A DNA stretch of 64,000 bases from an uncultured Clostridia bacterium (lineage in GTDB: Bacteria; Bacillota; Clostridia; Christensenellales; Aristaeellaceae). Location of the stretch: positions 21,936 to 85,935 of the forward strand of contig CAMJPQ010000004.1 of the NCBI GenBank assembly GCA_946407745.1, given 5' to 3'. A program made the translations under genes and the position numbers. The notes beneath the pieces are model-generated. The model saw nothing but the letters and a program-made list of their open reading frames with translations, was not told where the DNA came from and made no database searches. Shown here piece after piece: positions 7,857-15,343 of this stretch; the stretch's first letter is position 1; each line of letters starts with the position of its first letter.

Positions 7857-8864
7857 TCAGTTTTCACCCTGCACCGGCACGTATACCTGCTCAGCCAGCG
7901 CCGTGATGTCCAGCCCGTCCGGGTCCGTGGTGCCCACAGACAGTGAATACATCAACCCCGGCGCGGCATCGTACCACAGGCACAGCACCACGCGGTCCTC
8001 GCTGCCGGTCCTGGCGATGGAAACCGTTCCATAGCATGTGCCGACAGTGGTTTCCTCCTCGGCGTCCCAAGGCGTATAGATGTCGGCAATATTCATCAGC
8101 TCGCCCTCCCGCAGCGCGGCAGGCTGAATGCGCGCGCAGCAGTCGTCACTGCCCAGGCTGAACTGCATCTCCGCCAGGCCCTCGCTTTCCAGCCAGCGAT
8201 AGATGACATCCGTTGCGCCCTCTGGCACGCCGAAGGTCAGCCCAGACACCTGCTGCAGTTCCTCCGCCGTCAGATCGCGCCAGGGGTTCGCCAGCCCGAT
8301 GCTGTTTTCACCGAGGGAGATGCCCACAAATCCGCTGCCGTTCTTGTCGCTGTAAAGGAACCAGTTCTCCAGCGTGGCAGGCAGCTGCTCCATTTCAAGC
8401 AGATGCGCCCACATGCACATGTCCTCCGTGAAGCCATCCACCGGCGCGCCGGGCAGATAAAGGCGCATCGTGTCGCCCTCGCTGATGCCGTAGGGCTCGG
8501 CGCGTACGAAGTGGACGCCCTCCTCAACGCTCTCCTCGCCCTGGATGCCCTCCGCCGTCAGGCTGTCAATCTTCACGTTCCAGGTGTACTCGTCCACCTG
8601 CTCCTGCAGCGACATTTTTCCGCTGAACGTGCAATAGTAGACCGTTCCGTCAGGGTAGGCTTCCCCGGCCTCGCCCATTTCGCTGTCGTGGTAATACCCG
8701 CAGAAGCTGCCGTCTGTGTCGATGTCAAGCTCTGTGCTCCAGCCGCCCACGCCGCTCTCGAAGAACCAGTCCAGGTCGGCCAGCTGCTCGAAGCTCGGCG
8801 CGTCCGCGCTCGCGCAGGACAGGCTGAGCGCCATCACAGCAAGGATGATCAGTATTCTTTTCAT
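7857..8864 (-). CDS. Exported protein of unknown function (335 aa)
   Basis: The ATG at 8864 follows GAGAGGAG. The signal peptide (MKRILIILAVMALSLSCA) is cleaved near ADA-PS. A Cys occurs within the hydrophobic region (LSCA) but does not make a good lipobox. The mature protein is acidic and beta-rich, with repeated GYYHDS/YYCTFSGK-like and LRVWLP-like strand patterns. The C-terminal half contains VIYRWLESEGLAEMQFSLG, and a strand near the end has AAPGLMYSLSVGTTDP. I recognise no family. It has its own extended -10 promoter and no clear terminator before the HAD-gene promoter. Confidence 0.65.
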   Translation of the reverse strand: MKRILIILAVMALSLSCASADAPSFEQLADLDWFFESGVGGWSTELDIDTDGSFCGYYHDSEMGEAGEAYPDGTVYYCTFSGKMSLQEQVDEYTWNVKIDSLTAEGIQGEESVEEGVHFVRAEPYGISEGDTMRLYLPGAPVDGFTEDMCMWAHLLEMEQLPATLENWFLYSDKNGSGFVGISLGENSIGLANPWRDLTAEELQQVSGLTFGVPEGATDVIYRWLESEGLAEMQFSLGSDDCCARIQPAALREGELMNIADIYTPWDAEEETTVGTCYGTVSIARTGSEDRVVLCLWYDAAPGLMYSLSVGTTDPDGLDITALAEQVYVPVQGEN

Positions 8865-8979
8865 TTCTGTGTTTCTCCTCTCAATAAGCGATTGTCAGGA
8901 CGCGTCAGGCGCACACAGGCACCTGATCATCCCGAAGTATGAGACCGCTTATTTATACGCACTATGATGCGCATATGTC

Positions 8980-8988
8980 ATTATAGCA
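8980..8988 (-). promoter_or_regulatory. Extended -10 promoter of the 335-aa exported protein
   Basis: TGCTATAAT on the minus strand, with only a poor -35 (TACATA). The 422-bp gap between 8864 and 9287 otherwise holds an oppositely oriented promoter and no other clear feature. Confidence 0.55.
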
Positions 8989-9155
8989 CAGTTTTCATTT
9001 CCTATGTACAGCGAATGCGCTGAGTATTACATTTCGTAAGAGGTTTTTTACACATGTATCACATGCGGTGCGGCGCGTCACACCGCCGTCTGTGCGTAAG
9101 AAAAAGAGCCGCACCAGGTCACAAAAAACGCAGCAGCACCGCTTCAGCTGCGTAC

Positions 9156-9184
9156 TTGTGCCGGCAGGCAAACTGATGTATAGT
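9156..9184 (+). promoter_or_regulatory. Promoter of the HAD/metallophosphoesterase pair
   Basis: TTGTGC, a 17-bp spacer, then TATAGT, about 100 bp upstream of the HAD gene. Confidence 0.5.
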
Positions 9185-9286
9185 AAAGCCGCCTCTATCG
9201 GCATGAAGCTCCGCCGTTCATAAGGCGCGGAGGGCACCGCCCCGGCTCATGCCATCAGAAGCTTCATCTGAAGGGAGATTGCATTC

Positions 9287-9889
9287 ATGAACATTGTGTT
9301 TGACATCGGCGGTGTGCTGGCCGATTTCCGGCTCAGGGAATTCCTGGCGGAGAAGGGTTTTGACGCCGTTACCATCAAAAGGATTCTGAAGGCGTCCGTT
9401 CTGCACCCATACTGGGGCAGCTTTGAGCGCGGCGAGGTGACAGAGGAGGAGGCGCTGCAGGCCTTTGCGGCGGCCGACCCCGGCATCACACAGCAGCTGC
9501 GCACCGCGTTCACCAGCCTGCGCGGCATGCTGACCATCAGGGACTACGCCATTCCGCTCGTCAAGGGGCTGAAGGCCGCGGGCCACCGGGTATACTATAT
9601 GTCCAATTATTCCAGAAAGGCGTACAACGAGTGCGGGGGGTCCCTCGCCTTCATGCCGCTGATGGACGGCGGTCTCGTCTCCTTCAGGGTGGGGCTGACA
9701 AAGCCGGATCCACGGATGTACCGGCGCTTTCTGGATGAATATGCCCTGGCGGCACAGAACTGTGTCTTTATTGATGACACACCTGAAAATGTGGAGGCCG
9801 CGCGGGAAATCGGCTTTACCGGCATCATCTTCCGCTCACTTGAGCAGCTGCTGGCGGAGCTGAAGGCGCTGGGTGTGGAGACCGCGTAA
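9287..9889 (+). CDS. HAD-IA family phosphatase (YihX-like)
   Basis: 200 residues; the ATG follows GAAGGGAG. Motif I is FDIGGVL, with nucleophile Asp6 and Gly in place of the usual second Asp, as in YihX-type sugar-phosphate phosphatases (FDLGNV). Motif II is MSNYS, the motif III Lys is in GLTKPDPRMY, and motif IV is FIDDTPENVEAA. A helical cap lies between about residues 18 and 85. It is cytoplasmic and probably hydrolyses a small sugar phosphate such as glucose 1-phosphate; the exact substrate is not readable. It is followed 80 bp later by a metallophosphoesterase on the same strand. Confidence 0.8.
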   Translation: MNIVFDIGGVLADFRLREFLAEKGFDAVTIKRILKASVLHPYWGSFERGEVTEEEALQAFAAADPGITQQLRTAFTSLRGMLTIRDYAIPLVKGLKAAGHRVYYMSNYSRKAYNECGGSLAFMPLMDGGLVSFRVGLTKPDPRMYRRFLDEYALAAQNCVFIDDTPENVEAAREIGFTGIIFRSLEQLLAELKALGVETA

Positions 9890-9969
9890 CTCAGTGTTGG
9901 CCGGCTGGTACAGCGCTCCTTCCCCGCCGTCTGCGCTGCCTCTTGCCCCGAAGGACGGTAAGTAAAGCC

Positions 9970-11064
9970 ATGAAAAAACGTCTATTTCTGCTGCTTTTCC
10001 TTCTCATTGCCGCAGCGGCCGCACCTTCCATATCGGCATCTGAGCGCTTTCTGGTCATTTCCGATGTCCACCTGACAGAACGCGCGGAGGAAACAGCCGC
10101 CATGCGCGAGGCGGTGACCCTGGCCGCGACCAGGATGGACGCCGTGCTGCTGCTGGGTGACAACACCAACAACTCCCATGCGCAGGAGCATGACCTGGTG
10201 CTGCGCTGGGCCCGGGAGATCAGGCAGCGCACCGGCGCGGAAGTGTTCATCCTTCCCGGCAACCATGACTATGGCGCGCGCATGGGGCGGGATGAATTTC
10301 TCAGTCTCTACGGTGTCTGCGGCTGGGAGCAGGCCTTCGCCAGAGACACCGCAACCGCCAGCTGCGCCGTGATGTCGGAGGGCGGCACCTGTCTTCTGCT
10401 GCTGGATACCAACCGGTTCGGCACCTCCCGTACCTCCCTGCCGGACGGCGGCATCACCGGGGGCACACTGCAGTGGCTGCGGGAGGTGCTGGAGCAGCTT
10501 CCGGAGGGAACGCCGGTGCTTGCCTGCGGTCACCATCCCATTTTGCCCGCGGGACGTGACGAGCGCACCCCCGGCGCAGCAGCGCTGGGCAGCCTCCTGC
10601 GTTCCTTCGGCATCGGGCTGTATCTGTGCGGCCATGATCACGGCTTTGCCACACTGCAGCAGGGCGGGCTCCGGCAGATCACCGTGGGGCAGCCGCAGGC
10701 CTATCCCGGGTGGGCAGGAGTTATCGAGTGCGACAGCAGTGGCTTTCACTGGCACACAAAACCGATCTATGACCATCAGTCTCCCGGTTACGCAGCATTG
10801 CGTCAGGGTGCCGCCGACCTGGCGCGCAGCATGGCGAGCGGCTCGCTGAAGCCGACGCCGTACGCGGAGGATGAAGCGACGGTTGAATGGTTCGTGACCG
10901 CTTTCATGGCACTGACGGAAGGTGAGCTGACACCCGAAAAATGCGCCGCGCTGCTTGCGGATGAAAACTGCCTGAAATGGCGCAGGGCGCAGACAAAAAC
11001 GGTTGTAAAGGACTGGATTCCTGGGTCTGCTGGAGAATTGCCCGGACGATGTACGTCAGCTTGA
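9970..11064 (+). CDS. Exported calcineurin-like metallophosphoesterase
   Basis: 364 residues from the ATG at 9970. A TTG at 9943 is possible, but the ATG gives a clean signal peptide (MKKRLFLLLFLL, cleavage near ISA-SE). The metal ligands are present in order: SDVHL (D-x-H), LLGDNTNN (GD), PGNHDYG (GNHD), CGHHP and CGHDHG. The C-terminal ~90 residues form a helical extension. The enzyme is expected to use two divalent metals to cleave phosphoester or phosphodiester bonds outside the membrane. It is probably in an operon with the upstream HAD phosphatase. It converges on the ECF gene with a 49-bp gap and no obvious terminator. Confidence 0.8.
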   Translation: MKKRLFLLLFLLIAAAAAPSISASERFLVISDVHLTERAEETAAMREAVTLAATRMDAVLLLGDNTNNSHAQEHDLVLRWAREIRQRTGAEVFILPGNHDYGARMGRDEFLSLYGVCGWEQAFARDTATASCAVMSEGGTCLLLLDTNRFGTSRTSLPDGGITGGTLQWLREVLEQLPEGTPVLACGHHPILPAGRDERTPGAAALGSLLRSFGIGLYLCGHDHGFATLQQGGLRQITVGQPQAYPGWAGVIECDSSGFHWHTKPIYDHQSPGYAALRQGAADLARSMASGSLKPTPYAEDEATVEWFVTAFMALTEGELTPEKCAALLADENCLKWRRAQTKTVVKDWIPGSAGELPGRCTSA

Positions 11065-11113
11065 CATACCTGCCTCACGGATTCATATGCCGCCTTTCTC
11101 CCCGTGACCGCTG

Positions 11114-11641
11114 TCACCTGCTGATGCGTTCAAAGGTCTCTTTGAGGCGCAGCGGATAGAGAAGAATAATGGAAACAGCCGCGCCAAAAACAGCCTGTGC
11201 GATCTCAAAGGGCAGCTTCAGTATCGCATAAGCCGGTGTGGAGTAAACAAAAGCCCGCCCGAGCGAATAGCCCGCCACCATCACCACGGCCCCGGCCGCC
11301 ATCGCCATGGCAGCCGACAGGGCCTTGTTTTTTGCCCTCAACCGGTGAGAAATGACCGAGACCAGCACCGCCTGCAGGCCGTGGGCTGCCAGGGAAACAA
11401 ACATCGGCGCGGGATAAAAAAAGAAGTCGCCGAGAAAGGAGCCGATCCCGCCGACAGCAAAGGCCGCCAGCGGATCCAGCAGCACCGCCGCCGTGTTGAT
11501 GACCGCGTCGCAGAAATAAAGGTGTCCACCCGGAACAGGTATGCTGAAAACGCTCATCGACAGGATGATGTTCATTCCCATGAACAGCGCCGTGGCTGTC
11601 AGCCACCGCGCAGAACCACGCCGCAGTATACTTCCGCCCAT
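11114..11641 (-). CDS. ECF transporter substrate-binding (S) component
   Basis: 175 residues. I chose the ATG at 11641 because GGAGGTGAGG lies 4 nt upstream; the TTG at 11656 sits inside the Shine-Dalgarno. About five to six hydrophobic helices include PVPGGHLYFCDAVI and the GGIGSFLGDFFFYPAPMF stretch typical of the ECF_trS family (PF07155). S components capture a vitamin or similar nutrient and work with EcfA/A'/T, which are not in this window. The gene follows metY after a terminator whose T-run abuts its Shine-Dalgarno, so it is probably expressed by read-through. That suggests a sulfur or methionine-related substrate, which is inference only. Confidence 0.8.
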   Translation of the reverse strand: MGGSILRRGSARWLTATALFMGMNIILSMSVFSIPVPGGHLYFCDAVINTAAVLLDPLAAFAVGGIGSFLGDFFFYPAPMFVSLAAHGLQAVLVSVISHRLRAKNKALSAAMAMAAGAVVMVAGYSLGRAFVYSTPAYAILKLPFEIAQAVFGAAVSIILLYPLRLKETFERISR

Positions 11642-11654
11642 CTTCCTCACCTCC

Positions 11655-11694
11655 AAAAAAGAACAGGAAGGGGCGCATTTTCCGCGTCCCTTCC
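11655..11694 (-). terminator. Terminator/attenuator between metY and the ECF S component
   Basis: On the minus strand an 11-bp stem (11684-11694 with 11667-11677, one G-U pair) is followed by TGTTCTTTTTT. The T-run lies immediately before the ECF gene's Shine-Dalgarno, so partial read-through would set the downstream level. Confidence 0.75.
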
Positions 11695-11721
11695 GTACAC
11701 CTCGCCGATTTGTTAGCGCCG

Positions 11722-13026
11722 TTACTTGATCGCTGCAAACGCGGCGTCCATGTCCGCAATCAAATCCTTTATATTCTCCGTGCCGATGGAAAGACGGATC
11801 GTGTTCGGCTTGATGCCCTGGTCCAGCAGCTCCTCGTCCGTCAGCTGGCTGTGGGTGGTGGTGTAGGGATGGATGACCAGGGACTTCACATCTGCCACAT
11901 TGGCCAGCAGGGAGAAGATGGTCAGGCTGTCAATGAACTTCTTGGCCGTGTCGCTGCCGCCCTTGATTTCAAAGGTGAAGATACTGCCGCCGCCGTTCGG
12001 GAAATACTTTTTGTACAGGGCATGGCTGGGCTCCGAAGGCAGCGAGGGATGATGCACCGCCTCCACCTGGGGATGTCTGGAGAGATAGTCCACAATCTTC
12101 AGCGCGTTCTCCACATGGCGCTCTACACGCAGAGACAGTGTCTCCAGTCCCTGCAGGAAAATGAAGGCGTGGAAGGGCGACAGGGTGGAGCCGGTGTCGC
12201 GCAGCAGGATGGCGCGGATGTAGGTAACAAAGGCCGCCGGACCGGCCGCGTCGCTGAAGGACACGCCGTGGTAGCTGGGGTTCGGCTCGCTGATCCAGGG
12301 ATATTTGCCGCTCTTCTTCCAGTCAAAGCTCCCGCCGTCCACAATCACGCCGCCGATCGCCGTTCCGTGGCCGCCGATGAACTTGGTGGCGGAGTGGACA
12401 ACGATGTCCGCGCCATAGTCGATGGGCCGCACCAGGTAGGGCGTGGCAAAGGTGGAATCCACCACCAGCGGCAGGCCGTGGGCGTGAGCAATTTTCGCGA
12501 TTTCTTCAATATCAACAATGTTGCTGTTGGGGTTGCCCAGTGTCTCAATATAGATGGCCTTGGTGTTTTCCTGTATGGCCGCCTCGAAGCTTCCCTCCTC
12601 ATCCGGGTCCACAAAGGTTGTGGTAATGCCGGAGGTCAGCGGCAGCGTGTGCGCCAGCAGGTTGAAGGTGCCGCCGTAGATGGTCTTGGAGGCGACAATA
12701 TGCTCGCCGGACCTGGCCAGCGCCTGGAAGGTATAGTTGATCGCCGCTGCGCCGGAGGCCACGGCCAGCGCGGCGCTGCCGTTCTCCAGTGCCGCGATGC
12801 GCTGTTCAAACACGTCCTGGGTCGGGTTGGTCAGCCGGCCGTAGATGTTGCCCGCGTCCTTCAGGCTGAAGCGGTCCGCCGCGTGGTCGCAGCTGTGGAA
12901 CACATAGGAGGTGGAGGCGTAAATCGGCACCGCACGGGCGTCCGTCACCGGGTCGGCCTGCTCCTGGCCGATGTGCAGCTGCTTTGTTTCAAAGGACCAG
13001 TTGGCCGGATTCCTGATATCAGACAT
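11722..13026 (-). CDS. metY: O-acetylhomoserine sulfhydrylase (aminocarboxypropyltransferase)
   Basis: 434 residues from the ATG at 13026, after AAGGAGATTCC. This is a PLP-dependent Cys/Met-metabolism enzyme of MetY length: FETKQLHIGQ near the start, IYGRLTNPTQDVFEQRIA, ASGAAAI, a VVDSTFATPYL stretch, and the PLP lysine in HSATKFIGGHGT. It makes homocysteine (or cysteine) from O-acetyl-homoserine (or O-acetylserine) and sulfide in the cytoplasm. Upstream lie a tiny ORF, a sigma-A promoter and a LysR-type MET-box-like palindrome, consistent with sulfur or methionine control. An ECF S component follows downstream. Confidence 0.92.
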   Translation of the reverse strand: MSDIRNPANWSFETKQLHIGQEQADPVTDARAVPIYASTSYVFHSCDHAADRFSLKDAGNIYGRLTNPTQDVFEQRIAALENGSAALAVASGAAAINYTFQALARSGEHIVASKTIYGGTFNLLAHTLPLTSGITTTFVDPDEEGSFEAAIQENTKAIYIETLGNPNSNIVDIEEIAKIAHAHGLPLVVDSTFATPYLVRPIDYGADIVVHSATKFIGGHGTAIGGVIVDGGSFDWKKSGKYPWISEPNPSYHGVSFSDAAGPAAFVTYIRAILLRDTGSTLSPFHAFIFLQGLETLSLRVERHVENALKIVDYLSRHPQVEAVHHPSLPSEPSHALYKKYFPNGGGSIFTFEIKGGSDTAKKFIDSLTIFSLLANVADVKSLVIHPYTTTHSQLTDEELLDQGIKPNTIRLSIGTENIKDLIADMDAAFAAIK

Positions 13027-13051
13027 GATGGAATCTCCTTTTTCTTCATAC

Positions 13052-13156
13052 TCAGCGGAGACAGTTCGCACCTCCGCCCAGGCTTTTCAGGGGGCCGCTT
13101 TCAGCACTGCACATTCGGTTCCGGCTCTTCAGCACCGCATAGGCTTCGTATCGCAT
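13052..13156 (-). CDS. Small ORF (34 aa) upstream of metY
   Basis: The ATG at 13156 follows a near-perfect AAAGGAGGGCGG. The product begins MRYEAYAVLKSRNRM and ends GGGANCLR, 25 bp before the metY ATG. The start resembles DUF3343-type proteins (a conserved KS then a helix), but the CGL-type C-terminus is missing. It may be a truncated relative, a leader peptide (two Cys, three Met counting the initiator) or a real micro-protein. The strong Shine-Dalgarno and placement inside the metY transcript argue that it is translated. Confidence 0.45.
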   Translation of the reverse strand: MRYEAYAVLKSRNRMCSAESGPLKSLGGGANCLR

Positions 13157-13184
13157 GGCCGCCCTCCTTTGGGTTGATGGGTAC

Positions 13185-13214
13185 ATCTTATCCTGTTTGC
13201 GGCTTATTGTCCAA
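13185..13214 (-). promoter_or_regulatory. metY: Promoter of the metY transcript
   Basis: On the minus strand: TTGGAC, an 18-bp spacer, then TAAGAT. Transcription would start near 13178, upstream of the small ORF and metY. Confidence 0.6.
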
Positions 13215-13235
13215 TATGAAAGCTCTATGCGGAGA

Positions 13236-13252
13236 TATAGAAAAAAGCTATA
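13236..13252. promoter_or_regulatory. MET-box-like LysR operator
   Basis: TATAG-N7-CTATA, a 17-bp palindrome. It matches the outer arms and length of the streptococcal MetR/MtaR MET-box (TATAGTTTSAAACTATA). It is centred about 66 bp upstream of the predicted metY start site, the usual LysR recognition-site position. Confidence 0.55.
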
Positions 13253-13338
13253 CCTCCTCCTTTCATACTGGCCCACAGGGAAGGGTCACTGCTTTGGCTG
13301 TGACGGCCTTCCCTTGCGTTTCCGGCCGCCGCAGCGCC

Positions 13339-13367
13339 TTGACTCCTCCCCTTCCGGATGGTACAAT
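13339..13367 (+). promoter_or_regulatory. Promoter of sdaAB-sdaAA
   Basis: TTGACT, a 17-bp spacer, then TACAAT, about 88 bp upstream of sdaAB. The intergenic region 13157-13455 holds this promoter, the oppositely directed metY promoter and the LysR box. Confidence 0.75.
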
Positions 13368-13455
13368 AAATCTGCAGAAACAGCGTTCAACAGCCTGAGA
13401 AAACCTGTGTTTTCCGTCAGGATGGTTTTCATATGCAAAAAGAAAGGGTGTGCGC

Positions 13456-14124
13456 ATGAATATCTTTGACATCATCGGCCCGGTGATGATTGGGCCCTCC
13501 AGCTCGCACACAGCCGGCGCGGTGCGCCTCGGCCGGGTGGCCAGCAAGCTGATCAGCGGCCGCAGGCTGCGCCGGGTGGAAATCACCCTGTCCGGTTCCT
13601 TCGCGCAGACCTATAAGGGCCACGGCACAGACCGCGCTCTGATGGCTGGCATCATGGGGTATCACAGCTATTCCCCCGAAATACGCAGCGCGCTGGAGAT
13701 AGCCAGGGATCGCGGCATTGATTACATTTTCCTTAAGAAGAACATCAAGGGGGCGCACCCAAACACCGCCCTGATCCATTACTTTACCGAGGACGGCGCA
13801 GAGGGCAGCATGCAGGGCGCCAGCGTGGGCGGCGGCAACATACTGGTCAACCGCATCAACGGCATGGAGGTGCATTTCAACGGGGAGAACAACACCATCA
13901 TCGTGATGCACCAGGATAAGCCCGGCGTCATCGCCGCCGTGACCAACATGATGCACTGGCAGTACGCAGACCTGAACATCTCCAGCTTTTACCTCTCGCG
14001 GGAATCGCGGGGCGGAAACTCCATCATGACCATCGAGGTGGACAGCCTTCCGCCCGAGGACCTGATGACGAAAATCCTTGAGATTGATCACGTCACCAAC
14101 GCAATACTGGTCAGAAGGCTGTAA
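13456..14124 (+). CDS. sdaAB: L-serine ammonia-lyase, iron-sulfur-dependent, beta subunit
   Basis: 222 residues. The ATG at 13456 is 7 nt past AAAGGG; the GTG at 13450 is too close to it. The N-terminal serine-dehydratase beta domain shows FDIIGPVMIGPSSSHTAGA and the GHGTDRAL segment. The C-terminal ~75 residues form an ACT domain (IIVMHQDKPGVIAAVTNMM). With SdaAA it deaminates L-serine to pyruvate and ammonia using a [4Fe-4S] cluster. The gene is 23 bp upstream of sdaAA in the same operon. Separate alpha and beta subunits are the usual clostridial form. Confidence 0.95.
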   Translation: MNIFDIIGPVMIGPSSSHTAGAVRLGRVASKLISGRRLRRVEITLSGSFAQTYKGHGTDRALMAGIMGYHSYSPEIRSALEIARDRGIDYIFLKKNIKGAHPNTALIHYFTEDGAEGSMQGASVGGGNILVNRINGMEVHFNGENNTIIVMHQDKPGVIAAVTNMMHWQYADLNISSFYLSRESRGGNSIMTIEVDSLPPEDLMTKILEIDHVTNAILVRRL

Positions 14125-14147
14125 GCGCCGCCGGGAGGAGATAAAAC

Positions 14148-15035
14148 ATGCTGAAATACGATTCCATTGATGAACTGGTCCGCGCTGCGCAGGCGCAGGG
14201 GCTGCCCATCAGCGAGCTGGTTCTGCTGGACCAGGCCGAGGCGATGGAGCTCACGCCTCTCGAGGTGTATGAGAAGATGGAGCTGGACCTGCATGTGATG
14301 CGTGAGTCCGTAAAGGCCGGGTCGGCCGAAGGGCAGCGCTCCATGTCCGGGCTGACCGGCGGAGAAGGCTACCGGATGAACAGCTATGTGCAAAGCCGCG
14401 GCGGCGGGCTGTGCGGGCCCTTCCTCGGCCGGGCCATGGCGATGGCGCTTTCCGTCGCCGGCTGCAACGCCTCCATGGGGCGGATCGTGGCCGCGCCCAC
14501 CGCAGGCAGCTGCGGCATTTTGCCCGGCTGCCTGGTAAGCCTGCTGGAGGAGGGCAGAATCACGGAAGATGTGGCAGTCCGTGCCATGTTCACCGCGGGC
14601 GCGTTCGGCATGGTCATCGCCAGCCGAGCCAGCATCGCCGGAGCGCAGGGCGGCTGCCAGGCAGAATGCGGCAGCGCTGCGGCCATGGCCGCAGCGGCAC
14701 TTGTTGAGGTGATGGGCGGAACGCCCGCTCAATGCGCTGACGCCTGCGCAATAGCCATCGCCAGCCAGCTGGGCGTGGTCTGTGACCCCGTAGCCGGCCT
14801 GGTGGAGATACCCTGCATCAAGCGGAATGTGTCCGGCCTCATGGTCGCCTTTTCCAGCGCGGACATGGCACTGGCGGGCATCGAGGCGAAAATTCCGGCA
14901 GATGAGTGCATCGACGCCATGCGCGAGGTGGGCGACGCGCTGCCGGACACCCTGAAGGAAACAGCGCGCGGCGGGCTGGCTGCTACGCCTACCGGTCTTC
15001 GGCTGCGCGACCAGGTTTTTGGCGCCGGTGCATAA
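14148..15035 (+). CDS. sdaAA: L-serine ammonia-lyase, iron-sulfur-dependent, alpha subunit
   Basis: 295 residues; ATG after GGGAGGAG. This catalytic subunit carries the cluster cysteines in GGCQAECGSAAAMAA and in CDPVAGLVEIPCIKRN, plus AAPTAGSCGILPG. With SdaAB it converts L-serine to pyruvate and ammonia in the cytoplasm. The stop codon lies within the loop of the terminator hairpin, so the operon ends here. A separately promoted amino-acid ABC importer follows about 300 bp later and may feed it, which is inference. Confidence 0.95.
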   Translation: MLKYDSIDELVRAAQAQGLPISELVLLDQAEAMELTPLEVYEKMELDLHVMRESVKAGSAEGQRSMSGLTGGEGYRMNSYVQSRGGGLCGPFLGRAMAMALSVAGCNASMGRIVAAPTAGSCGILPGCLVSLLEEGRITEDVAVRAMFTAGAFGMVIASRASIAGAQGGCQAECGSAAAMAAAALVEVMGGTPAQCADACAIAIASQLGVVCDPVAGLVEIPCIKRNVSGLMVAFSSADMALAGIEAKIPADECIDAMREVGDALPDTLKETARGGLAATPTGLRLRDQVFGAGA

Positions 15036-15052
15036 ACCGGCGCTCTTTTCTT
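15022..15052 (+). terminator. Terminator of sdaAB-sdaAA
   Basis: The 8-bp stem GCGCCGGT/ACCGGCGC has the sdaAA stop codon in its loop and is followed by TCTTTTCTTT. Confidence 0.85.
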
Positions 15053-15265
15053 TGCCGGTTGCCATCCTGCCCAAGGCCTGGGCCGAATGGCGGACGCTGC
15101 GGGATGCTTCCGCAGTCCATGGCCGGTGAAAGCACCCCCCTGTCCAGTCGGCTCAGCCGGTCATACAGCGGCAGTCATAGGGCCTGCTGCTCTCATGGAA
15201 CCCCGCTGGCTGCCTGATATGAGGCTGATCAGTAACCGTTATCGGACAAATGGCAGAATCTGTTC

Positions 15266-15294
15266 TTGACTTTACTATGATAAATTGATAAAAT
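15266..15294 (+). promoter_or_regulatory. Promoter of the amino-acid ABC importer
   Basis: TTGACT, a 17-bp spacer, then TAAAAT. The 300-bp gap 15044-15343 also holds GC-rich sequence before this promoter in which I see no gene. Confidence 0.8.
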
Positions 15295-15343
15295 GATAAA
15301 GCCGTAAAGAGAACGGCGATACTATTTTCAGGAGGATATACCG

